A DNA stretch of 48,367 bases from an uncultured Paludibacter sp. (GTDB taxonomy: Bacteria; Bacteroidota; Bacteroidia; Bacteroidales; Paludibacteraceae). The stretch spans positions 1 through 48,367 of the forward strand of contig CALFXE010000284.1 of the NCBI GenBank assembly GCA_937927845.1, given 5' to 3'. Positions within the stretch are counted from its first letter, which is position 1; every line of letters starts with the position of its first letter. Positions 26,431 to 36,240 of this stretch are shown here, piece by piece. The translations under genes and the position numbers were made by a program. Below the pieces are notes generated by a model. The model did not search any database. It was given only the letters and a program-made list of their open reading frames with translations, and was not told the origin of the DNA.

Positions 26431-29205
26431 ATGGAGTACAATTTTAAAGAAATTGAAAATAAATGGCAGAAATATTGGATTGATAATCAGACTTACAAAA
26501 CAAATGTAGATTTGAATAAACCAAAGTATTATGTTCTCGATATGTTCCCTTATCCTTCAGGTGCAGGTTTACATGTAGGACATCCTCTTGGCTATATTGC
26601 TTCTGATATTTATAGCCGCTTTAAAAGACTTCAAGGCTTTAATGTACTTCATCCTATGGGATATGATGCATACGGTTTACCTGCTGAACAATATGCTATT
26701 CAAACCGGTCAACACCCCGCAATTACTACAGCTCAAAATATTGCCCGCTACAGGGAACAATTGGATAAGATTGGCTTTTGCTACGACTGGGACAGAGAAG
26801 TAAGAACTTGCGAACCTGATTATTATCACTGGACTCAATGGGCATTTATTCAAATGTTCAATCATTATTTCGACTCAAATCTTCAGAAAGCAATGCCTAT
26901 TGAAGCTCTTGTTAATCATTTTGCAAAAAATGGTTCTTCAGGTATCAATGCTCATTCTACAACTGAATTGACTTTCTCTGCTGATGAGTGGAATGCTAAA
27001 TCAGAAAAAGAACAACAAGAAATATTGCTAAATTATCGTATTGCATATCTTGCTGATTTAAAGGTTAATTGGTGTCCTGCTCTCGGTACTGTTTTGGCTA
27101 ATGACGAGGTTAGCGAAGGTGTATCCGTTCGTGGAGGCCATCCGGTTGAGCAAAAAATTATGCGCCAATGGAGTCTGCGTGTTTCTGCATATGCTCAGAG
27201 ATTACTTGATGGTTTAGCTAAAATCGACTGGACTGATTCTCTTAAAGAAACTCAAAAAAACTGGATTGGTAGAAGTGAAGGTGCTGAATTGACCTTCAAG
27301 CTAAGCGATAAAGATATCTCATTTGATGTTTTCACTACTCGTGCAGATACTATTTATGGTGTTACATTTATGGTATTAGCTCCTGAAAGTGAATTGGTTA
27401 AAGTCTGCACTACATCTGAACAAGCAAAAGAAGTCGAAAACTATCTTGATGCAACAAAAAAACGTACAGAAAGAGAAAGAATTGCAGATCGTCGTGTAAC
27501 AGGCGTTTTTTCAGGCTCTTATGCTATTAATCCGGTTAGCGGTACTACCATCCCAATCTGGATTTCCGATTATGTGCTTGCTGGTTACGGTACCGGTGCT
27601 ATTATGGCAGTGCCCGGTCACGATAGCAGAGATTATGCCTTTGCCAAACATTTTAATTTGCCGATAATTCCTTTAATTGAAGGTTGTGATATTTCCGAAG
27701 AAAGTTTTGATGCTAAAGAGGGAATAATGATGAATTCCGGCTTTCTTAATGGATTGTCAGTGCCCGAAGCAATAGCAAAAGCAAAAGAATATATTGCTGA
27801 AAACAAACTTGGAAAAATCAAAGTGAACTTTCGCCTGCGTGATGCAATTTTCAGTCGACAACGTTATTGGGGCGAACCATTTCCTGTTTACTATAAAGAA
27901 GGTATGCCATACATGATTGATGAAAGCAAACTTCCTTTGATTTTACCTGAAGTTGATAAATATCTACCTACAGAAAAGGGAGAACCTCCTTTGGGAAGAG
28001 CTAAAAACTGGCAGACTGAAGATGGCTTTCAACTTGAGTTAAATACAATGCCAGGATTTGCAGGATCATCTGCTTATTATCTGCGTTATATGGATCCGAA
28101 AAATGATAAAGCTTTAGTGGGTACAGAAGCAAATGAATATTGGCGCAATGTGGATTTATACATAGGAGGTACAGAACATGCAACAGGGCATTTGATATAT
28201 AGTCGCTTTTGGAATAAATTTTTATTCGACTTAGGAATTGTTTGTGAAGATGAACCTTTCAAAAAGCTTATAAATCAAGGGATGATACAAGGTCGCAGTA
28301 ACTTTGTATATAGAATTAAAAATACCGAAACTAATCAAAATGCGCCTGTTTTTGTCTCACTTGGTTTAAAAGATAAGTACGATACAACTCCAATTCATGT
28401 TGATGTAAACATTGTTCATAACGATATTTTAGACTTAGATAAATTTCGTTCATGGAGACCCGAATTCAAAAATGCAGAATTTATTCTTGAAGATGGGAAA
28501 TATATATGTGGCTGGGCTGTAGAAAAGATGTCGAAATCGATGTTTAACGTGGTAAATCCTGATGATATTGTTGAGCAATATGGTGCAGATACTCTTCGTC
28601 TGTACGAGATGTTTTTAGGTCCGCTCGAACAATCAAAGCCTTGGGACACTAACGGTATCGACGGAGTTCATCGGTTCTTGAAACGCCTATGGTCGCTGTT
28701 CTACAAAGATGGTAAACTGATTGTAAATGATGATAAACCGACAGTCGATGAATTAAAAGCACTTCACAAAGCTATCAAGAAGGTTACTTTCGATATTGAG
28801 AATTTTTCATTTAACACTTCAATATCTGCTTTTATGATTTGTGTGAATGATTTATATTCTCTTAAATGCAGTAAAAGAACAATTTTAGAGCCTTTTGTTA
28901 TTTTACTTACTCCCTTTGCTCCACATATTGCTGAAGAATTATATAGTTCTCTTGGACATACAACAACTGTTTGTGATGCTTCATTTCCTATATGCAACGA
29001 AGATTATCTTGTTGAATCTATAGTAAAATATCCTATTTCCTTCAATGGAAAAGTAAGATTTACATTGGAACTGCCGGCAGAATTAAGTAAAGAGGAAATT
29101 GAAAAGATTGTATTAGATAATGAGCAAACTCAAAAACAAATAAGTGGCACAACAATTAAAAAAATAATCATTGTGCCGGGGAAAATTGTAAATATTGTAG
29201 TGTAA
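26431..29205 (+). CDS. leuS: Leucyl-tRNA synthetase
   Basis: LeuS charges tRNA(Leu). The 924-residue chain has the HIGH-type motif in YPSGAGLHVGH (residues 41-51), the CP1 editing domain with FTTRADTIYG and GYGTGAIMAVPGHD, a tryptophan- and proline-rich core (SAYYLRYMD, YIGGTEHATGHLIYSRFW), and KMSKS at 699-703. It is longer than the roughly 860 residues of E. coli, partly because of an extra stretch near 160-200 and another near 615-680 before KMSKS. A -7 motif TAATTTTG at 26398-26405 is its likely promoter. It ends 25 bases from the convergent ispG, with no separate terminator visible. Confidence 0.98.
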   Translation: MEYNFKEIENKWQKYWIDNQTYKTNVDLNKPKYYVLDMFPYPSGAGLHVGHPLGYIASDIYSRFKRLQGFNVLHPMGYDAYGLPAEQYAIQTGQHPAITTAQNIARYREQLDKIGFCYDWDREVRTCEPDYYHWTQWAFIQMFNHYFDSNLQKAMPIEALVNHFAKNGSSGINAHSTTELTFSADEWNAKSEKEQQEILLNYRIAYLADLKVNWCPALGTVLANDEVSEGVSVRGGHPVEQKIMRQWSLRVSAYAQRLLDGLAKIDWTDSLKETQKNWIGRSEGAELTFKLSDKDISFDVFTTRADTIYGVTFMVLAPESELVKVCTTSEQAKEVENYLDATKKRTERERIADRRVTGVFSGSYAINPVSGTTIPIWISDYVLAGYGTGAIMAVPGHDSRDYAFAKHFNLPIIPLIEGCDISEESFDAKEGIMMNSGFLNGLSVPEAIAKAKEYIAENKLGKIKVNFRLRDAIFSRQRYWGEPFPVYYKEGMPYMIDESKLPLILPEVDKYLPTEKGEPPLGRAKNWQTEDGFQLELNTMPGFAGSSAYYLRYMDPKNDKALVGTEANEYWRNVDLYIGGTEHATGHLIYSRFWNKFLFDLGIVCEDEPFKKLINQGMIQGRSNFVYRIKNTETNQNAPVFVSLGLKDKYDTTPIHVDVNIVHNDILDLDKFRSWRPEFKNAEFILEDGKYICGWAVEKMSKSMFNVVNPDDIVEQYGADTLRLYEMFLGPLEQSKPWDTNGIDGVHRFLKRLWSLFYKDGKLIVNDDKPTVDELKALHKAIKKVTFDIENFSFNTSISAFMICVNDLYSLKCSKRTILEPFVILLTPFAPHIAEELYSSLGHTTTVCDASFPICNEDYLVESIVKYPISFNGKVRFTLELPAELSKEEIEKIVLDNEQTQKQISGTTIKKIIIVPGKIVNIVV

Positions 29206-29230
29206 TTCAACAAAAGTGTAAAAATAGTTC

Positions 29231-31018
29231 TTAATCATGCCAGTCGCCATTAGCTTTTATTAAATCTATAAGCTTGGCGACTGCCTCGTTTTCGTCGATA
29301 TTACGTTCGAGACATTCTTTTTTCTTGTAGAGGCTGACTTTTCCACGCCCTGCACCAACATAACCGTAGTCGGCATCAGCCATTTCGCCGGGACCGTTTA
29401 CTATACATCCCATTACAGCTATTTTCAGACCTTTAAGATGCGATGTTGCTGCCTTCACTTTTGCTATCACGGTTTGTAATTGGAATAAAGTGCGCCCACA
29501 ACCCGGACATGAGATATATTCGGTTTTTGAAACTCTTACCCTGCTTGCCTGTAGAATACCAAAAGCTATGGCATTCAACTGTTCTGTTCTGATTTTATTT
29601 GGTGCTAAAGCATTCGTATATTCCAAAAATATCCCATCACCAAAACCATCAAGGAACATAACACCTAAATCAGCCGCTGCCTGAATCTGATAAGTCTCCA
29701 AATCGTCACCAGCATAATTTCTACACAGTACAACAGGAGTTTTAATGCCCTTATTTAACAAAGTATGGAAGAATGCACGCATCTCCCCTACTTGATTTTT
29801 GTGATTGGAAGAAAGCAAAACAACTATATCTGATGATGCTTTCAGCAAATCAAGAATTTTATCATTTAATTCAGGATAAGACAGTTTTAAGAATTTTGCA
29901 TTCAGATTGTCTGATTGAAGCTCACCAAGTTGTGTTGCATCAAAAACATTATAAACAGAACCATCTTGAGCATAGACTTTATTATCCCTCAACAAAAAAT
30001 CAGGTAAGGTAGCAAATTCACCATCCTTGTTCATAAATACTACCGGTACATTTTCACCACCAATATTCAGTACTTCAGACGTTTGTCTACGGTCGTATTC
30101 AAAGAAATTATAATCGGAATTAACTGTAGAAGCAATTCTATTATGTCCTTGCTTCTCAATTATATATGTAGCTAATTTCTTCGCAACGGGTATTTCCGCC
30201 TCTGGTTCTTCGCTTAAAGAAACACGCACAGTATCGCCTATCCCATCATGCAATAAAGCTCCTATACCAACAGATGATTTTATTCTGCCATCTTCACCAT
30301 CACCGGCTTCAGTAACACCAAGATGAAGCGGATAGTGCATATCACGTTTTGCCATTTCCGAAACCAACAAGCGAACAGCATGAACCATGGCTAAAGTGTT
30401 GGAAGCTTTCATCGAAATAACAACATTATGAAAATCATTTTCGTCGCACACCTGAAGAAATTCGAGACAAGACTCAACCATTCCTCTTGGAGTATCTCCC
30501 CATCTGTTCATCATTCTTTCACTCAAAGATCCATGATTTACTCCAATTCTAATTGCAGTATTGTTTTTTTTACATATATCTAACAAGATGGTAAACCGAG
30601 CTTTGATCTTCTCATATTCCGCCTGATATTCTTCATCAGTGTAATCATCGCTTTTCCGTACTAAACCAATATAGTTACCGGGATTTACTCTTACCTTTTG
30701 AACATATTGAGCAGCAATATCAGCAGCATTTGCAAGAAAATGAATATCTGCAACAAGCGGAAAACTGTAGCCTTTATTTATAAGCGATTCTTTTATGTTT
30801 TTAAGATTTTCAGCTTCTTTAACTCCTTGAGCAGTTAGTCTGACAATCTCACCACCGGCTTCATATATTCTGATACTTTGAGCAACAGAATTTTCAGTAT
30901 CGTTAGTGTCGGTATTGGTCATCGACTGTACACGAATAGGATAGTCGCTGCCTAACAAGACATTACCTATCTTTACTTTATCAGATTTTCTTCTATTATA
31001 ATTAAAAGTATCAAACAT
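29231..31018 (-). CDS. ispG: 4-hydroxy-3-methylbut-2-enyl diphosphate synthase, long form
   Basis: IspG is a [4Fe-4S] enzyme of the non-mevalonate isoprenoid route and makes HMBPP. At 595 residues it is the long form, with an extra domain of about 200 residues between the TIM barrel and the iron-sulfur domain. Such a form is known from Bacteroidota, Chlamydiae and plants, whereas E. coli IspG has 372. The barrel shows VRVQSMTNTDT-like IRVQSMTNTDT and VRVNPGN. The cluster-binding cysteines lie in YISCPGCGRT and MGCIVNGPGE. It follows the secreted protein gene at 31056-32081 by 37 bases and may share its transcript. Confidence 0.96.
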   Translation of the reverse strand: MFDTFNYNRRKSDKVKIGNVLLGSDYPIRVQSMTNTDTNDTENSVAQSIRIYEAGGEIVRLTAQGVKEAENLKNIKESLINKGYSFPLVADIHFLANAADIAAQYVQKVRVNPGNYIGLVRKSDDYTDEEYQAEYEKIKARFTILLDICKKNNTAIRIGVNHGSLSERMMNRWGDTPRGMVESCLEFLQVCDENDFHNVVISMKASNTLAMVHAVRLLVSEMAKRDMHYPLHLGVTEAGDGEDGRIKSSVGIGALLHDGIGDTVRVSLSEEPEAEIPVAKKLATYIIEKQGHNRIASTVNSDYNFFEYDRRQTSEVLNIGGENVPVVFMNKDGEFATLPDFLLRDNKVYAQDGSVYNVFDATQLGELQSDNLNAKFLKLSYPELNDKILDLLKASSDIVVLLSSNHKNQVGEMRAFFHTLLNKGIKTPVVLCRNYAGDDLETYQIQAAADLGVMFLDGFGDGIFLEYTNALAPNKIRTEQLNAIAFGILQASRVRVSKTEYISCPGCGRTLFQLQTVIAKVKAATSHLKGLKIAVMGCIVNGPGEMADADYGYVGAGRGKVSLYKKKECLERNIDENEAVAKLIDLIKANGDWHD

Positions 31019-31055
31019 TTTTTTCTATTTCTTTATCTTAAAAAGATACGTAACT

Positions 31056-32081
31056 TTAATTTGTTGATGTAACAAGTTTTGGGACGAAATGAGTTTTCTT
31101 TCTATGATGATCGATAAAGATATTTGTTTGTGTTCTTTCTAAAAACAGAGGAGCATTCACATCCACTTTAACATCAGAAGCATCAAAATACAATCCCGGA
31201 ACATCATTTTCCACTATCGGTAGATATTCTGTTGAATTACTTTCACGCTTTTTCATTATCCAGTCGAACATCACGTTCGGTTCGTATACAAAATAAGGAG
31301 CATAATCCACGTTTACTTCACCATCTCCTTCGTACCAATGATGAGTCTTTTTAATTGTAGAAGTTTTCACCTTGTTGCCATTATTCAAGCTACCGCCAAT
31401 AAGCTCCATTGGTATTTTACGTTGAACTTTCCACACTCTTGTATATTCCTCATCTAATAAATTAATCAAATCCAACACTGCCATTCCGAAAGTTGAACAA
31501 GCCGCACCTTCCTGCTCATATCTGGGCCAAAAAGCTCCACCATAGTAGTTAGCTGAAGCATGACCGTTTTCAGATTGTGCTGAATACGCCTTTAAAAATG
31601 CAAGCACACGCTGAGCTGCATCCCTACTTATTCTAAACTTTATAAAGGTAAGCATATCTTTACTTGCATAATGAGGTAGTTTTTTAGTTAAACTCTCATG
31701 AGATTCAATTTTACCGGATAAAGTTGTCCCCATAATCCCAAAACCAATCTTTTCTTTGAGTATCATTCTTGTTTTTTCTCTTGTAGAAATCGAAGTCTGT
31801 GCGAAATAATGTGGCTCAGGCAATAAAGGAGTATTTATCCTTAAAGCAACATGCCCTAATAAATAATTAATTCTCAACCCCATACTTTTAACATAACATT
31901 TCCGAATTGTTCTGTAAATTGAAGATGGAGTACCCCAATCTAAGTCGTATTTTGTTGGAACTACAAACACAGTTAATTCGTGAACTTCTTCATTTGTATC
32001 AAGAGACTCCTGAGCAGACAAACTAAAACTTAAGAAAAACAATATAGCCGATAACAAAAATAATTTTGAAATTAATTTCAT
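31056..32081 (-). CDS. Exported protein, possible circularly permuted NlpC/P60-like enzyme
   Basis: I do not recognise this 341-residue protein from its overall sequence. It begins with a signal peptide cut near LSLSAQES, so it is exported. Two short motifs are suggestive: His77 in LLGHVALRI and Cys195 in GAACSTFGMAVLDL. A histidine followed by a later cysteine is the order in circularly permuted papain-fold proteins (YiiX/LRAT-like NlpC/P60 relatives), which act on cell-wall peptides or lipids. The rest has no clear repeats or membrane spans. It sits just upstream of ispG on the same strand, with a -7 motif TATTTTTG at 32114-32121. The enzyme class is an inference from two motifs only. Confidence 0.55.
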   Translation of the reverse strand: MKLISKLFLLSAILFFLSFSLSAQESLDTNEEVHELTVFVVPTKYDLDWGTPSSIYRTIRKCYVKSMGLRINYLLGHVALRINTPLLPEPHYFAQTSISTREKTRMILKEKIGFGIMGTTLSGKIESHESLTKKLPHYASKDMLTFIKFRISRDAAQRVLAFLKAYSAQSENGHASANYYGGAFWPRYEQEGAACSTFGMAVLDLINLLDEEYTRVWKVQRKIPMELIGGSLNNGNKVKTSTIKKTHHWYEGDGEVNVDYAPYFVYEPNVMFDWIMKKRESNSTEYLPIVENDVPGLYFDASDVKVDVNAPLFLERTQTNIFIDHHRKKTHFVPKLVTSTN

Positions 32082-32230
32082 GAATAACTTATTTAAAAAT
32101 TGAAAATAATTGGCAAAAATACTACTTATTATTTAATATAAAACGCACATGAAATAAAAATATACATTTAAACAACAAACTAATATGATATTTGTTTTTT
32201 GTTCTGCTCTGAAAAGACAACAAAAAGCAT

Positions 32231-32238
32231 TACCTTTG
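32231..32238 (+). promoter_or_regulatory. -7 promoter element of the SulP gene
   Basis: TACCTTTG fits TAnnTTTG and is followed by CA, as in many Bacteroidota promoters. It lies inside the longest possible reading frame (from 32185), so it argues that translation starts at 32266 and not upstream. No well-spaced -33 was seen. Confidence 0.55.
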
Positions 32239-32265
32239 CAACATTTTAACATATTTAGATATACT

Positions 32266-33948
32266 ATGCGTTTTAGACCCAAACTTTTTGATACTCTTAG
32301 AAACTATTCAAAAGAAAAATTCTTAAAAGATTTAATGTCCGGATTGATTGTAGGTATAGTTGCTTTACCTCTTGCAATCGCGTTTGGGATTGCTTCCGGC
32401 GTTTCACCTGAGAAAGGATTGTATACTGCAATTATAGCTGGTTTTATAATTTCACTACTTGGTGGAAGCAAAGTACAGATTGGCGGTCCGACCGGTGCTT
32501 TTATTGTAATTGTTTATGGTATAGTTCAAGAATTTGGTATAGCGGGGCTGACTATAGCAACAATAATTGCAGGTATCATGTTAGTTTCTATGGGCTTACT
32601 CAAACTTGGCGTTGTTATCAAATTTATACCTTATCCGATAATCGTTGGATTTACGAGTGGTATTGCTGTTACAATCTTTGCTACTCAAATCAAGGATTTA
32701 TTTGGAATGTCAATAGACTCTGTGCCTGCTGATTTTATAAGCAAATGGGTTGTTTATGCTCAAAATATCAGCACAACAAACTTACTTTCACTGGGAATCG
32801 GAATTTTATCGATAGTCATAATTGCCACTGCCCCAAAATACTCTAAAAAGATACCGGGTTCATTGATTGCAATCATAGTAATGACAATCTTAGTCTTTGT
32901 TTTACGCGAATATTTTGGCATAACATCAATAGAAACTATCGGCGACAGATTCAGTATTGATGCATCTCTTCCAAAACCTGAAACTCCGGTTATGACCTTC
33001 AAAACAATTCAAACCCTTATTCCAGCAGCTTTCACAATTGCTATCTTAGGTGCAATCGAATCATTATTATCGGCAACGGTTGCTGATGGTGTTATTGGCG
33101 ACAAACATCACTCTAACACAGAGTTGATTGCGCAAGGGATTGCCAATATTGTAACGCCGATTTTCGGAGGTATACCGGCTACTGGTGCTATTGCGCGAAC
33201 TATGACAAATATCAACAACGGAGGCAGAACACCGGTTGCAGGAATTATCCATGCCATAGTTTTATTACTGATTCTCTTGTTTTTGGGCGGACTTACCAAA
33301 CATATTCCAATGGCTTGTCTTGCAGGTGTTTTAGTAATTGTAGCTTACAATATGAGCGAGTGGCGCACCTTCAAATCATTGGTTAAAGGTCAGAAATCTG
33401 ATGTAGCCGTACTGATAACTACATTTTTACTGACGGTGATTTTCGATTTGACTATCGCTATAGAACTTGGACTTGTATTAGCTGTTGTATTATTTATGAG
33501 AAGAATAAGTGCTGCTACTCAAATTTCAATTTTCAAACATAATATAGATGAAGCTGAATACATTGAAGGTCAGAATGAATCAGACAAAATAACTTTACCT
33601 CATGGAGTTGAAGTATATGAAATTGAAGGACCTTTCTTTTTTGGAGTTGCCAATAAATTTGAAGAGACTATGAAAATGTTGGGTGATAAACCTAAAGTAA
33701 GAATTATCCGCATGAGAAAAGTCCCATTTATGGACTCTACAGGTATTCATAATCTAAAAAACCTTGTTCATATGTCGCATAAAGACAAAACTAAAATCTT
33801 ACTTTCAGGAGTAAATGATGGAGTAAAAAGAGCGTTGGAAAAAGCAGGTGTAGATATATTGATTGGTAGTGAGAATATTTGTAACGATATAACAGAAGCA
33901 TTAGATAAAGCTGAAAAGATAATAAATCATAAAGAAAGAAAATTATAA
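32266..33948 (+). CDS. SulP family anion transporter with STAS domain
   Basis: An inner-membrane transporter of the SLC26/SulP family, whose members carry sulfate, bicarbonate or dicarboxylates. The 560-residue chain has a hydrophobic domain of 12-14 segments (residues 20-430) with the signatures GLIVGIVALPLAIAF, GLYTAIIAG and GGPTGAFIVIVYG, then a cytoplasmic STAS domain (about 446-550) with the conserved DST in FMDSTGIHN near residue 490. The frame is open from 32185, but the start at 32266 (MRFRPKLF) fits both the family and the promoter. No neighbouring carbonic anhydrase or sulfur-assimilation gene points to a substrate. Confidence 0.93.
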   Translation: MRFRPKLFDTLRNYSKEKFLKDLMSGLIVGIVALPLAIAFGIASGVSPEKGLYTAIIAGFIISLLGGSKVQIGGPTGAFIVIVYGIVQEFGIAGLTIATIIAGIMLVSMGLLKLGVVIKFIPYPIIVGFTSGIAVTIFATQIKDLFGMSIDSVPADFISKWVVYAQNISTTNLLSLGIGILSIVIIATAPKYSKKIPGSLIAIIVMTILVFVLREYFGITSIETIGDRFSIDASLPKPETPVMTFKTIQTLIPAAFTIAILGAIESLLSATVADGVIGDKHHSNTELIAQGIANIVTPIFGGIPATGAIARTMTNINNGGRTPVAGIIHAIVLLLILLFLGGLTKHIPMACLAGVLVIVAYNMSEWRTFKSLVKGQKSDVAVLITTFLLTVIFDLTIAIELGLVLAVVLFMRRISAATQISIFKHNIDEAEYIEGQNESDKITLPHGVEVYEIEGPFFFGVANKFEETMKMLGDKPKVRIIRMRKVPFMDSTGIHNLKNLVHMSHKDKTKILLSGVNDGVKRALEKAGVDILIGSENICNDITEALDKAEKIINHKERKL

Positions 33949-33979
33949 TTTGATATTCCGATACATTTTATTATTTTTG
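33948..33979 (+). promoter_or_regulatory. Promoter of the coiled-coil/zapA pair
   Basis: A -33 TTTG (33948-33951), a 20-base spacer and the -7 TATTTTTG (33972-33979) match the Bacteroidota vegetative consensus well. Transcription would begin about a dozen bases before the ATG at 33999. Confidence 0.7.
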
Positions 33980-33998
33980 TCTGAATTTTTGTAATAAA

Positions 33999-34292
33999 AT
34001 GATAAATAAATACGAAGAAATAATCAGCGCTTTTGAGATAAAACTGCGAAAATTAATTTCGGAGTATAAAACATTACAAATTCAGAATAAAAAACTTCAG
34101 GAAGAAATTTCACAAAAAAGTGAAAACATCATAATAGCACATGGTGAAATTCTGGAGTTGAGGAAGAAAAACGACCATCTGGCTTTAGCAAATCAATTAA
34201 GTGGTTCAATAGCAGATAAAGCTGAAGCAAAAAAACATATAGACAGGATGGTGCGGGAGGTTGATAAATGTTTAGCTCTTTTAGATGAATAG
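33999..34292 (+). CDS. Small coiled-coil protein upstream of zapA
   Basis: A 97-residue, charged protein with no signal or membrane segment. Heptad-like spacing of leucine, isoleucine and alanine runs through most of it (for example LRKLISEYKTLQIQNKKLQE), predicting a long coiled coil. It ends six bases before zapA and shares its promoter. Small coiled-coil proteins such as ZapB act with ZapA at the division ring, so a role there is plausible from context, but no family signature proves it. Confidence 0.65.
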   Translation: MINKYEEIISAFEIKLRKLISEYKTLQIQNKKLQEEISQKSENIIIAHGEILELRKKNDHLALANQLSGSIADKAEAKKHIDRMVREVDKCLALLDE

Positions 34293-34298
34293 AGCATT

Positions 34299-34589
34299 AT
34301 GAATGACGATATTTTTATTATAAACGTACAGATTGGAGGCTTTCCAATAGCATTAAAAATTCCTCGTAAAGACGAAGAAATATATAGGAATGCTGAAAAG
34401 TTAGTAACAAAATTAATTGAAGAATACAACAGTCTGTATAATCAACGAGCTTATGAAGATATTCTTAAGTTAGTCGCTTTTCAATTGGCAGTGAGGGTTT
34501 CAAAAAGTGCATTACACGAGGATCCCTCTCCGCTTTCAGGACAATTGAAAAAGCTTGAGCAAGAGATAGATGACGCTTTGAATTCATAA
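34299..34589 (+). CDS. zapA: Cell division protein ZapA
   Basis: ZapA bundles FtsZ filaments at the division site. The 96-residue protein has the N-terminal beta part (FIINVQIGGFPIALKI), the family stretch YRNAEKLVTKLIEEYN, a central helix (YEDILKLVAFQLAVR) and a C-terminal coiled coil. The length matches the family. It follows a coiled-coil protein by six bases and precedes RNase Y, from which it is separated by an intrinsic terminator. Identification is good for such a small protein, supported by the neighbourhood. Confidence 0.88.
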   Translation: MNDDIFIINVQIGGFPIALKIPRKDEEIYRNAEKLVTKLIEEYNSLYNQRAYEDILKLVAFQLAVRVSKSALHEDPSPLSGQLKKLEQEIDDALNS

Positions 34590-34615
34590 TATAATATTAC
34601 GTTCAAACATTTTCC

Positions 34616-34655
34616 CGCATATTAGCCTGTATATTTAGGTTGGTATGCGTTTTTT
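34616..34655 (+). terminator. Intrinsic terminator after zapA
   Basis: Stems cgcata/tatgcg and agcct/aggtt enclose the loop gtatattt, with a two-by-two internal loop, and are followed directly by six T residues. This is a standard Rho-independent terminator on the plus strand, 26 bases after the zapA stop. Confidence 0.8.
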
Positions 34656-34706
34656 ATTTTATAAAATACAGTTTTAATACAATATAATTTTAAAAAATAA
34701 TTTTCG

Positions 34707-36227
34707 ATGTTAAATATTATAATAGGAATAATCGGTATTATTGTTGGAGGTGGAGGGGTGTATTTCACCCTTACAACTATACACAAAAAAACGAAGCGGG
34801 ACGCTTTGTCCGAAATAGAATTACTGAAAAAAGACCAATTAATTGAAGTAAAGGAAAAGTTCATTGCATTAAAAGCTGAACATGAACAACAAGTTCAACA
34901 ACGCAATGCTAAAGTACAGGAACGAGAAGTGAAGGCTCAGCAACGAGAAATGCAGCTAAATCAACGTCAGGGAGATCTACAACGGAAAATGAATGAGTTA
35001 GACGGTTTGAAAGATGTCCATGAACAACAGTTACATATCCTCGAAAAACAAAAATCCGAACTCGACCATCTCATTCGACAGGCTCATGAGCAATTAGAAA
35101 GTATATCGGGACTCTCGGCTGAACAAGCAAAAGAAAAACTTGTGGAGTCGTTGAAAGATGAGGCGAAAACAGATGCGATGTCGTATATAAACGATATTAT
35201 GGATGAAGCAAAGATGACAGCAAACAAGGAAGCTAAACGTGTAGTTATCAACACAATTCAAAGGATAGCTACCGAGACTGCCATTGAAAATTCAGTTACA
35301 GTCTTCCATATCGACTCTGACGAAATAAAGGGTAGAATTATTGGTCGCGAAGGTCGAAACATCCGAGCTTTAGAAGCCGCCACCGGAGTCGAAATAATAG
35401 TTGACGACACGCCGGAAGCTATAGTTCTTTCAGCTTTTGATCCGGTTCGTAGAGAAATAGCACGCTTATCTCTTCATCAATTAGTTACAGACGGACGTAT
35501 TCATCCTGCCAGAATTGAAGAAGTAGTGAATAAAGTAAAAAAACAAATCGAAGAAGAGGTCATTGAGATAGGTAAACGTACAACGATTGATTTAGGTATT
35601 CATGGTTTACATCCGGAGTTAATTCGCTTAGTTGGGAAAATGAAATATCGCTCGTCTTATGGTCAGAATTTGTTACAGCACTCTCGCGAAGTTGCAAATC
35701 TTTGTGCTACTATGGCATCAGAATTAGGACTTAATCCCAAAACTGCAAAACGTGCCGGACTTCTACACGATATTGGAAAAGTTCCGGATGATGAGCCGGA
35801 AGTGCCGCATGCTATTCTTGGGATGCGCTTAGCTGAAAAATACAAGGAAAAACCTAATGTATGTAATGCTATTGGCTCTCACCACGACGAAGTAGAAATG
35901 GAAAGTTTGATTGCACCTATTGTTCAGGTTTGCGATGCTATTTCAGGTGCTCGTCCCGGTGCTCGTCGTGAAATTGTCGAAGCTTACATCAAGCGATTGA
36001 AAGACTTAGAAAACCTTGCAGCTCAGTATCCCGGTGTTGTTAAAACATATGCAATTCAGGCAGGTCGTGAATTACGAGTTATTGTTGGAGCCGACAAAAT
36101 CGATGATAAAGAAACCGAATTACTATCGTTTGACATAGCTAAAAAGATACAGGATGAAATGACATATCCGGGTCAGGTAAAAATTACTGTTATCCGCGAA
36201 ACCAGAGCAGTAAGTTATGCGAAGTAA
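34707..36227 (+). CDS. rny: Ribonuclease Y
   Basis: RNase Y is a membrane-anchored endoribonuclease that starts mRNA decay. The 506-residue chain has one N-terminal membrane segment (IIIGIIGIIVGGGGVYF), a long coiled coil rich in glutamine, glutamate and lysine (about 35-190), a KH RNA-binding domain (from about 205, IKGRIIGREGRNIRALE) and an HD metal-dependent nuclease domain with HSREVANL near 326 and LLHDIGKV near 352. All parts are present and the length is usual. It is transcribed apart from zapA, since a terminator lies between them. Confidence 0.97.
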   Translation: MLNIIIGIIGIIVGGGGVYFTLTTIHKKTKRDALSEIELLKKDQLIEVKEKFIALKAEHEQQVQQRNAKVQEREVKAQQREMQLNQRQGDLQRKMNELDGLKDVHEQQLHILEKQKSELDHLIRQAHEQLESISGLSAEQAKEKLVESLKDEAKTDAMSYINDIMDEAKMTANKEAKRVVINTIQRIATETAIENSVTVFHIDSDEIKGRIIGREGRNIRALEAATGVEIIVDDTPEAIVLSAFDPVRREIARLSLHQLVTDGRIHPARIEEVVNKVKKQIEEEVIEIGKRTTIDLGIHGLHPELIRLVGKMKYRSSYGQNLLQHSREVANLCATMASELGLNPKTAKRAGLLHDIGKVPDDEPEVPHAILGMRLAEKYKEKPNVCNAIGSHHDEVEMESLIAPIVQVCDAISGARPGARREIVEAYIKRLKDLENLAAQYPGVVKTYAIQAGRELRVIVGADKIDDKETELLSFDIAKKIQDEMTYPGQVKITVIRETRAVSYAK

Positions 36228-36240
36228 AATTTTATAGAGT

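Noticed and set aside
34590..34706. 6S RNA between zapA and rny
   Set aside because: The gap is only 117 bases and its structured part is explained by a plain terminator hairpin with six T residues; no large open bubble typical of 6S RNA is seen.
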